In this document: piece by piece, positions 38,891 to 49,841 of the stretch
How positions within the stretch are numbered: position 1 is the stretch's first letter
How the letters are laid out: every line of letters begins with the position of its first letter
Assembly: GCF_016783915.1 (NCBI RefSeq)
Contig: NZ_JADHVT010000004.1
Coordinates: 1-64,000, forward strand
Source: Acidovorax sp.
GTDB taxonomy: Bacteria; Pseudomonadota; Gammaproteobacteria; Burkholderiales; Burkholderiaceae_C
Length of the DNA: 64,000 nucleotides
Direction: 5' to 3'
The notes under the pieces: generated by a model
What the model was told of the DNA's origin: nothing
Database searches by the model: none
What the model saw: only the letters and a program-made list of their open reading frames with translations
Made by a program: the position numbers and the translations under genes

Positions 38891-39730
38891 TCAAGCTCCC
38901 AGAAAATGCTTGCGATAGCGGGGATGCAGGTCCGCCAGCCGCATCAGCATGGGCAGGTCGGCTGTATTGAAGTCCGGATCCCAAGCAGGCGCCCCCAGCA
39001 CGCGGGCTCCCAGTCGCAGGTAGCCCTTGATCAGGGCGGGGGGGTCCACTGCAATGGAGCCATCCAGATGCTCCACAGGCAGCGGCAGGCGTGGCAGCAC
39101 GTGGTATTCGATCGGTGCCAGGTGGGTCTTGCGCACTTGCTGCCAGATGCTGGCAGCAGCGTCGCCGCTGACCACCCCATTGTGGAGCATCGGAATGCTC
39201 GCGCAGCCAATCATCGTGTCGAGTTCGTTGCGTACCATGAAGTCCGCCAACGCACTCCACAGAGCCATGATCACGCCGCCGTGGCGGTGATCGGGGTGCA
39301 CGCAGCTACGGCCCAACTCCACCATGCGCGTGCGCAGCGTGCGCAAGCGCGTCAGGTCGAACTCGGTATCGCTGTACGTTCCGCCCACCCGTTTGGCCTG
39401 CGCGGGCGTCAGCACCCGGTAAGTCCCAATGACTTGCTGACTGTGGGCATCGCGCACCAGAAGGTGCTCGCAATAGTCGTCAAACAGGTCCACATCATGC
39501 CCAGGAATGGGGGTCGTCAATCGAGCGCCCATCTCTGCCGCAAACACCTCAAACCGCAGGCGTTGCGCCTCACGGACTTCGTCTACATGCCTCGCCCAAG
39601 TCACCTCGATAGCGCCACGCGCCGGGGCAACATGCGCCGCGCCCGGCACAACGCCAGGACGCTGAACAATACCGGTGCCAGCCGCCTCAGGCGATGTGGA
39701 CAACTGCATCAAAGTGGGCAGGTCGTTCAT
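38891..39730 (-). CDS. GNAT-family acyltransferase, OlsB/hemolysin-like
   Basis: EVREAQRLRFEVFAAEMGARL...DLFDDYCEHLLVRDAHSQQVIGTYRVLTPAQA...MVELGRSCVHPDHRHGGVIMALW. Confidence 0.8.
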   Translation of the reverse strand: MNDLPTLMQLSTSPEAAGTGIVQRPGVVPGAAHVAPARGAIEVTWARHVDEVREAQRLRFEVFAAEMGARLTTPIPGHDVDLFDDYCEHLLVRDAHSQQVIGTYRVLTPAQAKRVGGTYSDTEFDLTRLRTLRTRMVELGRSCVHPDHRHGGVIMALWSALADFMVRNELDTMIGCASIPMLHNGVVSGDAAASIWQQVRKTHLAPIEYHVLPRLPLPVEHLDGSIAVDPPALIKGYLRLGARVLGAPAWDPDFNTADLPMLMRLADLHPRYRKHFLGA

Positions 39731-39822
39731 GGACAACGTCTCCTTCGGTAAGAACGGGCACAGCTGGAATTTCCTAGAGGAGCGGCAATCCGCTTTCCTG
39801 GCCGGGAGTGTGAAAGCCGCGC

Positions 39823-39861
39823 ATGACACCCCCATGTCTCCGTTATGTCAAAGCCATGACA
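39823..39861 (-). promoter_or_regulatory. Four 11-bp-phased Pho-box-like half sites upstream of the OlsB-like gene
   Basis: + strand ATGACA-CCCCC-ATGTCT-CCGTT-ATGTCA-AAGCC-ATGACA at 39823, 39834, 39845, 39856. Confidence 0.6.
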
Positions 39862-39925
39862 CACCGCCGTGACCATTGACACAGGCCCCGCCAACGACCT
39901 GCATAATTGATTGAGGAACTCCACC

Positions 39926-42877
39926 GTGTCTTCACCCGCCCTGCCCCCCACCCGCAGCCCCATCGCAGTCTTTGTGGCAGTGTTTGTGCTGGCAGCAGCC
40001 TGTGCTGGGGCAGTGGTCTGGACGCTGGAACGCCAGGAACGTGCGCAGCAGCGCATCCAGGCGGCCGATGTGGCGGGCGATCATGTGCAGGCGCTGCAAC
40101 GTGCCATCGAGTTGGCCCTATCGGCCAACAACACCCTGGTGGCACTGGTGCGCCAAGGCCACGGCAACGTACCTCAGTTCGAGGAAATTGGCATGCAGAT
40201 GCTGCCGTTCTATCCGGGTATCGCGGCCATGGGTCTGTCCCCGGGAGGGGTGGTGCAGCAGGTCGTACCGCGCAAGGGCAACGAGAATTCGATTGGTTTT
40301 GACCAGCTCAACGATCCCCGCCAAGGGGCGGAGTCCGCGCGCGCACGCGAATCCGGCCTGCTGACACTGGCGGGCCCTATGGAGTTGGTGCAGGGCGGCC
40401 TGGGGGTCGTGGGGCGCCAACCGGTGTACCTGGAAGACGACCTGGGGCGCCGGAACTTCTGGGGGTTCACTTACGTCACCATCCGCCTGCCCGAGGTGCT
40501 GGCCACAGCCCGGCTACCCCAGCTCACGGAACGGGGTTTCCACTATCGACTGTGGCGTGTTCGCCCCGACAACAAACAGGAGCAGACGATTGCGACGTCT
40601 GACCCTCCGCCCACGAGCGACGCCGTAGGACGATCGCTGACCCTGCCCAATGGCCAGTGGACGCTCAGTCTGGCCCCTGCCAAGGGGTGGGGTGCGCCGG
40701 ACGTGCTGGCCCTGCGCTGTGCAGTGGGTTTGCTGTTTGCGTTGTTGATGGGCTACCTCGCGCGCTTGCTGGTCGAATTGAAGGCGCACGAGCGCGGCCT
40801 TGCTACACAGGTGGCCCAGCGCACCTCCGAAATCCAGGCCACGCAGCAGCAGCTGAGCGCGACCATCGACGCCATTCCCGATCCGTTGTTTGAATTCGAT
40901 CAGGATGGCCGTTATTGCAGCGTACATAGTCCCCGCGCCGAGTTGCTCATGGGCCCTGCTGACCAGTTGATCGGCCGCCATGTCACAGACGTGCTGCCCG
41001 CACTGGCCGCACTGACTGTGATGGATGTGCTCCATGAAGCACATTCCCAGGGCTGGTCCACCGGACGGCAAATCATGCTGGATCTGCCCGGCCTGGGGCC
41101 CACCTGGTTCGAACTTTCTGCGGCCCGCAAGACAGGCTCAGCGGGGGGGAAACCCCGCTTCATTCTGCTGTCCCGTGACATCTCTGAACGCAAGCGCTCA
41201 CAAGAACAACTGCAGCTGACAGCCCAGGTATTTGACCAGAGCGGCGAGGCCATCGTGATCGCCGATGCAGCCCACACCATCGTGCGCATCAATCGGGCAT
41301 TCAGCCGTATCACAGGCTACACAGAGGCGGAGGCCGTAGGGCGGTCGATGCGCCTGCTCACGGTGGCCGAGTCCACCCGCGACTTCAACGCTGACTCGGT
41401 GTACGCCCACCTGACTCAGCAGGGGCACTGGGAGGGTGAGGCCTGGGGCCGCCGCAAGGATGGATCGACCTACCCACAGTGGCTGTCCGTGAGCAGTGTG
41501 CGTGACGGCAACGGCAGTACCACCCACTCCATTACTTTGTTCCGCGACATCACGCTTCAGCGCGAGGCGCAAGACCGCATCCAGCGGCTCGCGCATTTCG
41601 ACCCCCTCACGGACCTGCCCAACCGCGCGCTCCTGTCCGAGCGTGCCCAGCGCCACATTGAACAAGAGCAAGCGCGGGGCGGAACACTGGCCCTGCTGTT
41701 CCTGGACCTGGACCATTTCAAGAACGTGAACGACTCCCTGGGGCACCGTATTGGCGACATCCTGCTGGTGGCCGTCGCGCGACGGCTGGAGTCGCTGCTG
41801 GGCCCGCAGGACACCGTATCGCGCCTGGGGGGTGATGAATTTTTGTTGCTACTGCCTGCTGCCTCGGCCGTGCAAGCGGCCGACGTAGCCAACCGGTTGC
41901 TGATCGCCGTGGCACAGCCGTTTCAGGTCGAGCCTTACGAACTCACAACCACACTGTCCGTGGGCATAGCCATGTATCCCGCGGACGGAGATTCGTTCGA
42001 CACCCTGTACCAGCGAGCCGATGCCGCCATGTACCGCGCCAAGCAAAGCGGGCGCAACCGCTTTGGCTTTTTCACTGCAGACCTGGAAGCTCGTACAGCC
42101 CGGGCCTTGCAGATCGAAAACGCACTGCGCCGGGCGCTGGAACGCAATCAGTTCGAGCTGCACTACCAACCCCAGGTATCACTTACCACGCGCCAGGTGG
42201 TCGGAGCCGAGGCGCTGCTGCGCTGGAGCCACCCCGAGCTGGGCATGGTGTCCCCGGCAGAATTCATCCCCGTGGCAGAGAGCAGCGGCATGATCGTCGC
42301 AATTGGCGAGTGGGTGCTGAACACTGCCGTGCATGACACCAAGCGCTGGCTGGACCTGCAATTGCCACTGCGGGCTGTGTCTGTCAACCTGTCGGCGGTG
42401 CAGTTCCGTCACCCACAGTTGCCTGAAATGGTGACGCGCTGCCTGCAACAGGCTGGACTGCCCGCCCGCCGGCTGGAGCTGGAACTGACCGAGGGCGCTG
42501 CAGTGGACGACCCCGCTGCGGCACTGGCCATGATGGACCAATTGCATGACCGGGGCGTGCGGCTGTCGATGGATGACTTTGGCACAGGATATTCGTCGTT
42601 GAGCTACCTCAAGCGCTTCCAGATCTACAAGCTCAAGATCGACCAGTCGTTTGTGCGCGACCTTGACGATGATGCCAACGACCGGGCCATCGTCAGCGCA
42701 ATCATCCGCATGGCACAGGCACTGGGCATGCAAACCACTGCCGAAGGGGTGGAGACCGATGGCCAGCTGGAGTTTCTGCGCGCGCAGGGCTGCGACGAAG
42801 GGCAGGGTTACCTGTTCAGCCGCCCTCTGGCGGCCGATGCATTTGAAGCCTACCTGCGGGAACACCTGGCCCGCTGA
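39926..42877 (+). CDS. CHASE-PAS-GGDEF-EAL cyclic-di-GMP turnover protein
   Basis: CHASE-like periplasmic region, PAS domains, SRLGGDEFLLLLP, GAEALLRW; GTG start with GAGGA upstream, ORF track starts at TTG 39911. Confidence 0.93.
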   Translation: MSSPALPPTRSPIAVFVAVFVLAAACAGAVVWTLERQERAQQRIQAADVAGDHVQALQRAIELALSANNTLVALVRQGHGNVPQFEEIGMQMLPFYPGIAAMGLSPGGVVQQVVPRKGNENSIGFDQLNDPRQGAESARARESGLLTLAGPMELVQGGLGVVGRQPVYLEDDLGRRNFWGFTYVTIRLPEVLATARLPQLTERGFHYRLWRVRPDNKQEQTIATSDPPPTSDAVGRSLTLPNGQWTLSLAPAKGWGAPDVLALRCAVGLLFALLMGYLARLLVELKAHERGLATQVAQRTSEIQATQQQLSATIDAIPDPLFEFDQDGRYCSVHSPRAELLMGPADQLIGRHVTDVLPALAALTVMDVLHEAHSQGWSTGRQIMLDLPGLGPTWFELSAARKTGSAGGKPRFILLSRDISERKRSQEQLQLTAQVFDQSGEAIVIADAAHTIVRINRAFSRITGYTEAEAVGRSMRLLTVAESTRDFNADSVYAHLTQQGHWEGEAWGRRKDGSTYPQWLSVSSVRDGNGSTTHSITLFRDITLQREAQDRIQRLAHFDPLTDLPNRALLSERAQRHIEQEQARGGTLALLFLDLDHFKNVNDSLGHRIGDILLVAVARRLESLLGPQDTVSRLGGDEFLLLLPAASAVQAADVANRLLIAVAQPFQVEPYELTTTLSVGIAMYPADGDSFDTLYQRADAAMYRAKQSGRNRFGFFTADLEARTARALQIENALRRALERNQFELHYQPQVSLTTRQVVGAEALLRWSHPELGMVSPAEFIPVAESSGMIVAIGEWVLNTAVHDTKRWLDLQLPLRAVSVNLSAVQFRHPQLPEMVTRCLQQAGLPARRLELELTEGAAVDDPAAALAMMDQLHDRGVRLSMDDFGTGYSSLSYLKRFQIYKLKIDQSFVRDLDDDANDRAIVSAIIRMAQALGMQTTAEGVETDGQLEFLRAQGCDEGQGYLFSRPLAADAFEAYLREHLAR

Positions 42878-43070
42878 CAACTCGGGTTGAACGCATCAGG
42901 CGCCTTGTCGCTCAGGCGCGTTGAAGGTTGAAGAGCTGGACTGGCGGCTGTCGTACGGCAGAACATGTGGCACCGCACCTGAGGCATACCCTCAAACGGC
43001 TTGTAAGCTGCCGCTGCTACACTTTGGCACAATTTTTGAGGCCATCTGGCCCTGCCGCCGTTCTGGTCTT

Positions 43071-45302
43071 ATGTATTCGCTGTTCAGCACTCCGCCCTCG
43101 CAGCGCGCCGGAGTGCCTCCTGACACCCCACTGCAACGCACCCTGCGTGAACAACAGACCCTCCTGGATAGCGCGGGAGTGGGTATCGTGTTCCTGCGCC
43201 AGCGCAGCGTGGTGCGCTGCAACCAGCGATATGCCGAAATTTTTGGCTATGGCAGCCCTGCCCGCTTGGTAGGACTCAATACCGAGGCTTTCTACCCAGA
43301 CCGCGATGCCTTTCGGGATCTGGGGCGCACCGCCTATCCCGTGCTGGCGCAGGGGCAGTCATTTCGCATCGAACGTCAGCTGCGCCGCCGTGATGGCACG
43401 CTGTTCTGGGGCAGCCTCACAGGAAGGCTCATCAATCCACACGACATCGGTGAGGGCTCGATCTGGATCGTGGACGACATCGATGAGCAAAAGCGTGCCC
43501 AGGCCGCACTGAATGCCGCTGTGCGCGAAAAACAATTGCTGTTTGACAGTGCCATGGTCGGCATCGTGTTCCTGCGCGACCGGTATTTGACCCGCTGCAA
43601 CCACCACTTTGAGCAGATGCTGGGCTTCGAGCCGGGTGAACTCATGGGCAGTTCATCGCGCCGCTGGTACGCCAGCGACGCAGCCTGGCAAGAAGTGGGC
43701 CGCCGCTGCTACCCGTCGCTGGTGGCAGGACAGTCGTACGAGGGCGAGGTGGAGCTATGCCGCAAGGACGGTACCCCCGTGATCTGCGAAGTCCGCAGCA
43801 AATGCATCGATCCGGCGGACCCTGCCCAGGGCACCATCTGGATCACCATGGACATCACCGACCGCAAACGCGCACAGGCGGTGTTGGCCCAGGCCCATGA
43901 GGAGCTGGAGCGGCAGGTGCAAGACCGCACGCGCGAGCTGCGCGAGACGGTGGAAAACCTGCACCGTGAAATCAATGACCGCAAGGCCGACCAGGAGCGT
44001 ATCTACTGGCTGGCTCACTACGATGCACTGACTGGCCTGCCCAACCGGGCCCTGCTCGCGGAACGTGCGCAGCAGGCCATTCAGGTGGCCCAGGAGAACC
44101 AGACACCGCTGGCCGTCATCTTCTTGGACCTGGATCACTTCAAGCACGTCAACGACTCTCTGGGTCACCGGGTAGGCGATGTGCTGCTGGTCGAGATTGC
44201 CAAACGCCTGCGCGCTGTGGTGCGCGACAAGGACACGGTGTCTCGCCTGGGAGGGGATGAGTTCATCCTGCTTCTGCGGGGCGCTGATGCGCGGGGCGCA
44301 GCCCGGGTCGCCAGCAAGTTGCAGGAGGCATCGCGTCAGCCGTACCAGATCGACCATCACGAGCTCACCATGGCCCCGTCGATGGGCATTGCGCTGTTCC
44401 CCCAGGACGGGCACGACTTCGACACGCTGACCCAATCGGCCGATGTGGCCATGTACCGTGCCAAGCTGGATGGGCGAAATACCTTTCGCTTCTTCACCCC
44501 CGAGATGCAGGCTCAGTCGGTGCGTGCCTTGCAGCTCGAAAACGCATTGCGCCGCGCCCTGGAGCGCGAGCAGTTTCACCTGCACTACCAGCCTCAGATG
44601 CACCTGGCCACGGGCACTGTACGCAGTGTGGAAGCCCTGCTGCGCTGGCAACACCCCCAGCTGGGTGCAATTTCTCCGGGAGAGTTCATTCCCATCGCGG
44701 AAGACAGCGGGCAGATTCTGCAAATCGGCGAGTGGGTGCTGCGCACAGCACTGGCCCAGCTCAAGACATGGCGCAGCTGCGGATTTCCCGAACTCACAAT
44801 GGCGGTCAACCTCTCGGCCATCCAGTTTCGCCAGCCACAACTGCCAGAGCTGGTAAGTCGGGTGCTGGCGGAGTCAGACCTGCCCCCTGATTCGCTGGAA
44901 TTGGAGCTGACGGAGGGCGTGGCCGTAGATGACCCCCATGCGGCAGTTGCCACCATGGACCAGTTGCATGCACGTGGGGTGCGAATGTCGATGGACGACT
45001 TCGGCACGGGCTACTCGTCACTCAGCCAGCTCAAACGATTCCAGATCTTCAAGTTGAAAATCGATCAATCCTTTGTGCGCGACCTGGGCAACGACAGCAA
45101 CGACCGCGCCATTGTCAGCGCCATCATCCGCATGGCGCAGGCGCTGGGCATGCGGACCACGGCGGAGGGGGTGGAAACCGAGAGTCAGCTGGCCTTTTTG
45201 CACGAACAAGGTTGCGACGAAGCGCAGGGCTACCACTTCAGCACGCCGCTGCCAGCAGAACAGCTGGAACGCTTCATGCGGCAACACACAACGGCGCACT
45301 AA
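43071..45302 (+). CDS. PAS-PAS-GGDEF-EAL cyclic-di-GMP turnover protein
   Basis: Two PAS repeats (LLDSAGVGIVFLRQR / LLFDSAMVGIVFLRDR), RLGGDEFILLLRG, SVEALLRWQHP. Confidence 0.93.
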   Translation: MYSLFSTPPSQRAGVPPDTPLQRTLREQQTLLDSAGVGIVFLRQRSVVRCNQRYAEIFGYGSPARLVGLNTEAFYPDRDAFRDLGRTAYPVLAQGQSFRIERQLRRRDGTLFWGSLTGRLINPHDIGEGSIWIVDDIDEQKRAQAALNAAVREKQLLFDSAMVGIVFLRDRYLTRCNHHFEQMLGFEPGELMGSSSRRWYASDAAWQEVGRRCYPSLVAGQSYEGEVELCRKDGTPVICEVRSKCIDPADPAQGTIWITMDITDRKRAQAVLAQAHEELERQVQDRTRELRETVENLHREINDRKADQERIYWLAHYDALTGLPNRALLAERAQQAIQVAQENQTPLAVIFLDLDHFKHVNDSLGHRVGDVLLVEIAKRLRAVVRDKDTVSRLGGDEFILLLRGADARGAARVASKLQEASRQPYQIDHHELTMAPSMGIALFPQDGHDFDTLTQSADVAMYRAKLDGRNTFRFFTPEMQAQSVRALQLENALRRALEREQFHLHYQPQMHLATGTVRSVEALLRWQHPQLGAISPGEFIPIAEDSGQILQIGEWVLRTALAQLKTWRSCGFPELTMAVNLSAIQFRQPQLPELVSRVLAESDLPPDSLELELTEGVAVDDPHAAVATMDQLHARGVRMSMDDFGTGYSSLSQLKRFQIFKLKIDQSFVRDLGNDSNDRAIVSAIIRMAQALGMRTTAEGVETESQLAFLHEQGCDEAQGYHFSTPLPAEQLERFMRQHTTAH

Positions 45303-45361
45303 GGGGCTGCGGGGCCACTCATGGCGAGGCAGGGACCGCTGCGTCGCCAAGCCCCCAGAAT

Positions 45362-46696
45362 TCAACCCGCGCGGGCGGCGTCAGCCAAGCGCTGCGCGCA
45401 AGAGCTGGCCAATTGCGCGTCGCGCGCCTCCACCATCACCCGCAGCAGAGGCTCGGTGCCACTGGCGCGGATCAGTACGCGGCCCGAGGAGCCCAACTGC
45501 TGCTCAACCGCGTGCGTGGCCTCTGCCAGTACGCGGTTGGCCTTCCAGTCCTGCCCTGGCGCCAGACGGACGTTGAGCAAGACCTGCGGGTAGAGCGTGA
45601 TGTCTGCCAACAGCTGAGCCAGCGTGCGGCCACTGCGCACACAAGCCTGCAGCACCTGCAGGGCACTGACCAGACCGTCGCCGGTGGTGTGTCGGTCCAG
45701 GGCCAGCAGATGCCCGGACCCCTCCCCGCCCAACACCCAGTGGTGGCGCGCCAGTTCTTCCAGTACGTACCGGTCACCGACCTTGGCGCGTACAAACTTC
45801 ACTCCCTTGGCCTGCAGCGCCACCTCTACCGCCATGTTGGTCATCAGCGTGCCCACCACGCCAGGCACGTGCTCGTCACGGCCCATGCGGTCTGCGGCCA
45901 TCAGGTACAGCAGCTCGTCACCGTTGTACAGCCGCCCCGTGGCGTCCACAATCTGCAACCGGTCTGCATCGCCATCCAGCGCAATGCCGTAGTCGGCACG
46001 GTTGGCACGGACAGCGCGTACCAAGGCGTCGGGGTGTGTGGCCCCCACTTCCTGGTTGATGTTGAGACCATCGGGTGCACAGCCAATCGACAGCACCTCT
46101 GCACCCAGCTCGTGAAACACCTTGGGCGCCACCTGGTACGCAGCACCGTGGGCGGCATCCACCACGATCTTCAGGCCCTTGAGCGTCAGGTCCTGGGGAA
46201 AGGTGCTCTTGCAAAACTCGATGTAACGCCCGGCTGCATCGTCCAGGCGTCGCGCCTTGCCCAGGCTGGCCGAATCGACCCAGACAGGTGGCTCGGACAG
46301 TGCGGCCTCCACCGCCAACTCCCAGGCGTCTGACAGCTTGGTGCCTTGTGCACTGAAGAACTTGATGCCATTGTCAGGGTAGGCGTTATGGCTGGCACTG
46401 ATGACCACGCCCAGACTGGCGCGCTGGGCGCGGGTCAGGTAAGCGACGCCGGGCGTGGGCAACGGCCCCAGCAGCACCACATCCACCCCTGCCGAGTTGA
46501 AGCCAGACTCCAGCGCGCTTTCGAGCATGTAGCCCGAGATGCGCGTGTCCTTGCCGATCAGCACCGTGGGCCGCTCCTCCGTGCGGCGCAACACGCGACC
46601 CACGGCATGGGCAAGGCGCAGCACAAAATCCGGCGTGATGGGCGGTTGCCCCACGGTGCCACGGATGCCATCGGTTCCAAAGTATTGGCGTGTCAT
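45362..46696 (-). CDS. glmM: Phosphoglucosamine mutase
   Basis: [52 protein letters not shown]. Confidence 0.97.
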   Translation of the reverse strand: MTRQYFGTDGIRGTVGQPPITPDFVLRLAHAVGRVLRRTEERPTVLIGKDTRISGYMLESALESGFNSAGVDVVLLGPLPTPGVAYLTRAQRASLGVVISASHNAYPDNGIKFFSAQGTKLSDAWELAVEAALSEPPVWVDSASLGKARRLDDAAGRYIEFCKSTFPQDLTLKGLKIVVDAAHGAAYQVAPKVFHELGAEVLSIGCAPDGLNINQEVGATHPDALVRAVRANRADYGIALDGDADRLQIVDATGRLYNGDELLYLMAADRMGRDEHVPGVVGTLMTNMAVEVALQAKGVKFVRAKVGDRYVLEELARHHWVLGGEGSGHLLALDRHTTGDGLVSALQVLQACVRSGRTLAQLLADITLYPQVLLNVRLAPGQDWKANRVLAEATHAVEQQLGSSGRVLIRASGTEPLLRVMVEARDAQLASSCAQRLADAARAG

Positions 46697-46787
46697 GTTC
46701 TAGCGTCTCCTCGTACGGATCTCAGTATGTTGTTGTCGAAGGCAGGGTTTGACGCCCCACTACCCGGCTCCCTGATCGCTGACTCCC

Positions 46788-47618
46788 TCAGCCAGATCGC
46801 TGCATCGCGGACCACACAGCCAGCGCTGTCACCGTCTCGCGCACATCGTGTACACGCACCACCGATGCGCCCCGCTCCACCGACAGCAAGGCTGCGGCCA
46901 CACTGGGTATCATGCGCTGGTCTACCTCCAGCCCGGTGATCGTGCCCAGCGACGACTTGCGCGACCACCCTGCCAACAGCGGGTAGCCAGCGGCCAACAG
47001 CTCGGACTGTCGTGCCAGCAAGGCAAAGTTCTGTTCCACCGTTTTGCCGAAACCAATGCCTGCATCCAGCAGGATGCGAGCCTTTTCGACCCCAAGCGCC
47101 AGTAGATTATGCGCCTGCAGCTCTAAAAATGATAGCACCTGGGGCACTACATCCCCCTCCATAGGCGCCTGCTGCATGGTCTGCGGGTCGCGGTGCATGT
47201 GCATCAGGCACACGCCACACTGCCGGTGTGCAGCCACCGCCGCCGCAGCTCCGGGCTGTCGCAGGGCCCAGATGTCATTGACGATGTCAGCTCCCAGATC
47301 CAGCACAGCGCGCATGACGTCCGGCTTGTAGGTGTCCACCGAAATCGGAACACCCAGCGCCACAGCCTCACGCACCAAGGGAACGACACGAGACAGCTCC
47401 TCATCCAGCGGCACAGCAGGGCTACCCGGGCGGGTGGACTCACCACCGATATCCAGGATATCTGCGCCCTCTTTCAACAGCTGTTCGCAATGCCGCAGCG
47501 CAGCAACCGTGGAGCCATGGCGCCCACCATCGGAGAAAGAGTCGGGTGTGACGTTGACGATGCCCATGACCTGGGGACGGACCAAGTCAATTGCGAAGCG
47601 AGAGGTTTGCCAGATCAT
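46788..47618 (-). CDS. folP: Dihydropteroate synthase
   Basis: PQVMGIVNVTPDSFSDGGRH...DILDIGGESTRPGS. Confidence 0.96.
   Translation of the reverse strand: MIWQTSRFAIDLVRPQVMGIVNVTPDSFSDGGRHGSTVAALRHCEQLLKEGADILDIGGESTRPGSPAVPLDEELSRVVPLVREAVALGVPISVDTYKPDVMRAVLDLGADIVNDIWALRQPGAAAAVAAHRQCGVCLMHMHRDPQTMQQAPMEGDVVPQVLSFLELQAHNLLALGVEKARILLDAGIGFGKTVEQNFALLARQSELLAAGYPLLAGWSRKSSLGTITGLEVDQRMIPSVAAALLSVERGASVVRVHDVRETVTALAVWSAMQRSG
47095..47137 (+). repeat. 43-bp two-hairpin repeat, copy in folP
   Basis: AGCGCCAGTAGATTATGCGCCTGCAGCTCTAAAAATGATAGCA. Confidence 0.7.
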
Positions 47619-47693
47619 GCCGATCACACCCGTGCAGATTTCGAAATAGCGGCTCGATAAAGCATTCCGCAAGAAAAAACGATGGTCCCCATG

Positions 47694-47717
47694 AAAAACG
47701 GGGCACAAGGCCCCGTT
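47694..47717 (-). terminator. Terminator downstream of ftsH
   Basis: Minus strand AACGGGGC-loop-GCCCCGTT followed by T-run. Confidence 0.7.
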
Positions 47718-47741
47718 CAAACGGCTGGACCGCGAGCCCGG

Positions 47742-49661
47742 TCAGGCTGCCGTCGGTGCAGTGTCCGTGGCTACAGCTGGAGTGCCGCCACTGGAGTTAT
47801 CACCACCAGAGGGCGGGGTGCGTGGCGTCCAGTCCTTGGGAGGACGGGGTTCCTTGCCCGCCATGATGTCGTCCAATTGCTCGGTATCAATGGTTTCCCA
47901 TTCGAGCAAGGCCTTAGCCATGGCGTGCATCTTGTCGCTGTTCTCTTCGATCAACCGGCGTGCCAGGTTGTACTGCTCGTCAATGATGCGGCGCACTTCC
48001 ATGTCCACCTTTTCCATGGTCTGTTCGCTCATGGTGGTGGTCTTGGTGACCGAGCGGCCCAGGAACACTTCGCCTTCGTTCTCGGCATAGACCATGGGTC
48101 CCAGCGCATCCGTCATGCCGTAGCGGGTGACCATGTCACGGGCGATGTGCGTAGCCCGCTCGAAGTCATTGCTGGCACCCGTGGTCATCTGGTTCATGAA
48201 CACTTCTTCGGCGATCCGGCCGCCGAACAGCATGCTGATCTGGTTGAGCATGTATTCGCGGTCATAGCTGTAGCGGTCCTGCGCGGGCAGGCTCATCGTC
48301 ACACCCAGCGCGCGGCCACGAGGGATGATGGTGACCTTGTGCACCGGGTCGCACTTGGGCAGCAGCTTGCCGATCAGCGCGTGACCAGACTCGTGGTAAG
48401 CCGTGTTGCGGCGCTCTTCCTCGGGCATGACCATGCTCTTGCGTTCAGGGCCCATGAGGATCTTGTCCTTGGCCTTCTCGAAGTCCTGCATCTCGACGGT
48501 GCGCGCATTGCGGCGGGCAGCCATCAGGGCAGCTTCATTACACAGGTTGGCCAGATCTGCACCGCTCATGCCGGGGGTGCCACGAGCGATGATGCCAGGG
48601 GCCACATCCTGACCGATCGGGATCTTGCGCATGTGCACGTTCAGGATCTGCTCGCGGCCGCGGATGTCGGGCAGCGTCACATACACCTGGCGGTCAAAAC
48701 GGCCAGGGCGCAGCAAGGCGGCGTCCAGGATGTCAGGGCGGTTGGTGGCAGCCACCACGATGACGCCCAGGTTGGTTTCAAAGCCGTCCATCTCGACCAG
48801 CATCTGGTTCAGAGTCTGTTCGCGCTCGTCGTTGCCACCGCCAAGGCCAGCGCCACGCTGGCGGCCCACCGCATCGATTTCATCGATGAAGATGATGCAC
48901 GGGGCGTTCTTTTTGGCGTTGTCGAACATGTCGCGCACACGGGCCGCGCCCACGCCGACAAACATTTCCACAAAATCGGAGCCCGAGATGCTGAAGAACG
49001 GCACCTTGGCCTCGCCCGCAATGGACTTGGCGAGCAGCGTCTTGCCGGTGCCGGGAGGGCCCACCAGTAAAAGGCCACGAGGAATCCGGCCGCCGAGCTT
49101 CTGGAATTTTTGCGGGTCTTTCAGGAAGTCCACCACTTCCTTGACCTCTTCCTTGGCTTCGTCGCACCCGGCCACGTCCGCGAACGTGACTTGGTTGTTG
49201 TTCTCATCGAGCATGCGCGCCTTGCTCTTACCGAAACTGAAGGCGCCGCCCTTGCCGCCACCCTGCATCTGGCGCATGAAATACACCCACACTCCGATCA
49301 GCAGCAGCATGGGGCCCCAGCTGACCAGAAGTGTCATGAGCAAGGAGCCTTCTTCGCGGGGCTTCACGTCAAATTTGACGTTGTGGTTCAGCAGGTCACC
49401 GACCAGGCCACGGTCCAGCACCGAAGCATTCGTGCGGATCTTGCGATCGTCGGTGGTGACGGCCACAATCTCACCGCCGCTCAGCCCTTCGGGAATGGTG
49501 GCGCTTTTGATGCGGTTATTGCGGACTTCGTCCAGAAACTCGGAATACCCTACGTGGCCTGCGCTGGCGCCGCTGCGGGTGTCAAACTGCTTGAACACCG
49601 TGAACAGCACCATGGCGATGACCAGCCATACGGCAATTTTTGAAAACCACTGATTGTTCAA
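47742..49661 (-). CDS. ftsH: ATP-dependent zinc metalloprotease FtsH
   Basis: [57 protein letters not shown] start at 49661 inferred. Confidence 0.97.
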   Translation of the reverse strand: MNNQWFSKIAVWLVIAMVLFTVFKQFDTRSGASAGHVGYSEFLDEVRNNRIKSATIPEGLSGGEIVAVTTDDRKIRTNASVLDRGLVGDLLNHNVKFDVKPREEGSLLMTLLVSWGPMLLLIGVWVYFMRQMQGGGKGGAFSFGKSKARMLDENNNQVTFADVAGCDEAKEEVKEVVDFLKDPQKFQKLGGRIPRGLLLVGPPGTGKTLLAKSIAGEAKVPFFSISGSDFVEMFVGVGAARVRDMFDNAKKNAPCIIFIDEIDAVGRQRGAGLGGGNDEREQTLNQMLVEMDGFETNLGVIVVAATNRPDILDAALLRPGRFDRQVYVTLPDIRGREQILNVHMRKIPIGQDVAPGIIARGTPGMSGADLANLCNEAALMAARRNARTVEMQDFEKAKDKILMGPERKSMVMPEEERRNTAYHESGHALIGKLLPKCDPVHKVTIIPRGRALGVTMSLPAQDRYSYDREYMLNQISMLFGGRIAEEVFMNQMTTGASNDFERATHIARDMVTRYGMTDALGPMVYAENEGEVFLGRSVTKTTTMSEQTMEKVDMEVRRIIDEQYNLARRLIEENSDKMHAMAKALLEWETIDTEQLDDIMAGKEPRPPKDWTPRTPPSGGDNSSGGTPAVATDTAPTAA

Positions 49662-49841
49662 GCGGGGCTCCAGTTGCGGGGAACAGAAAACGGACACACT
49701 GCCGTCATGGCACGCATGTGCGGCCCATTTTAGGTCTTTCAAGCCACGAGGCCAGACCTATTCCCCCTCACGCCCATGGAATCAGCACGGACTTTGCGGT
49801 CGTAGATCACGGATTCTTGACCTGAGGCAAGCCTGGACAGG

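Noticed and set aside
37985-39751. 588-aa plus-strand ORF opposite the OlsB-like/PlcP-like genes
   Set aside because: Antisense to well-supported coding genes and low-complexity composition typical of GC-rich shadow frames.
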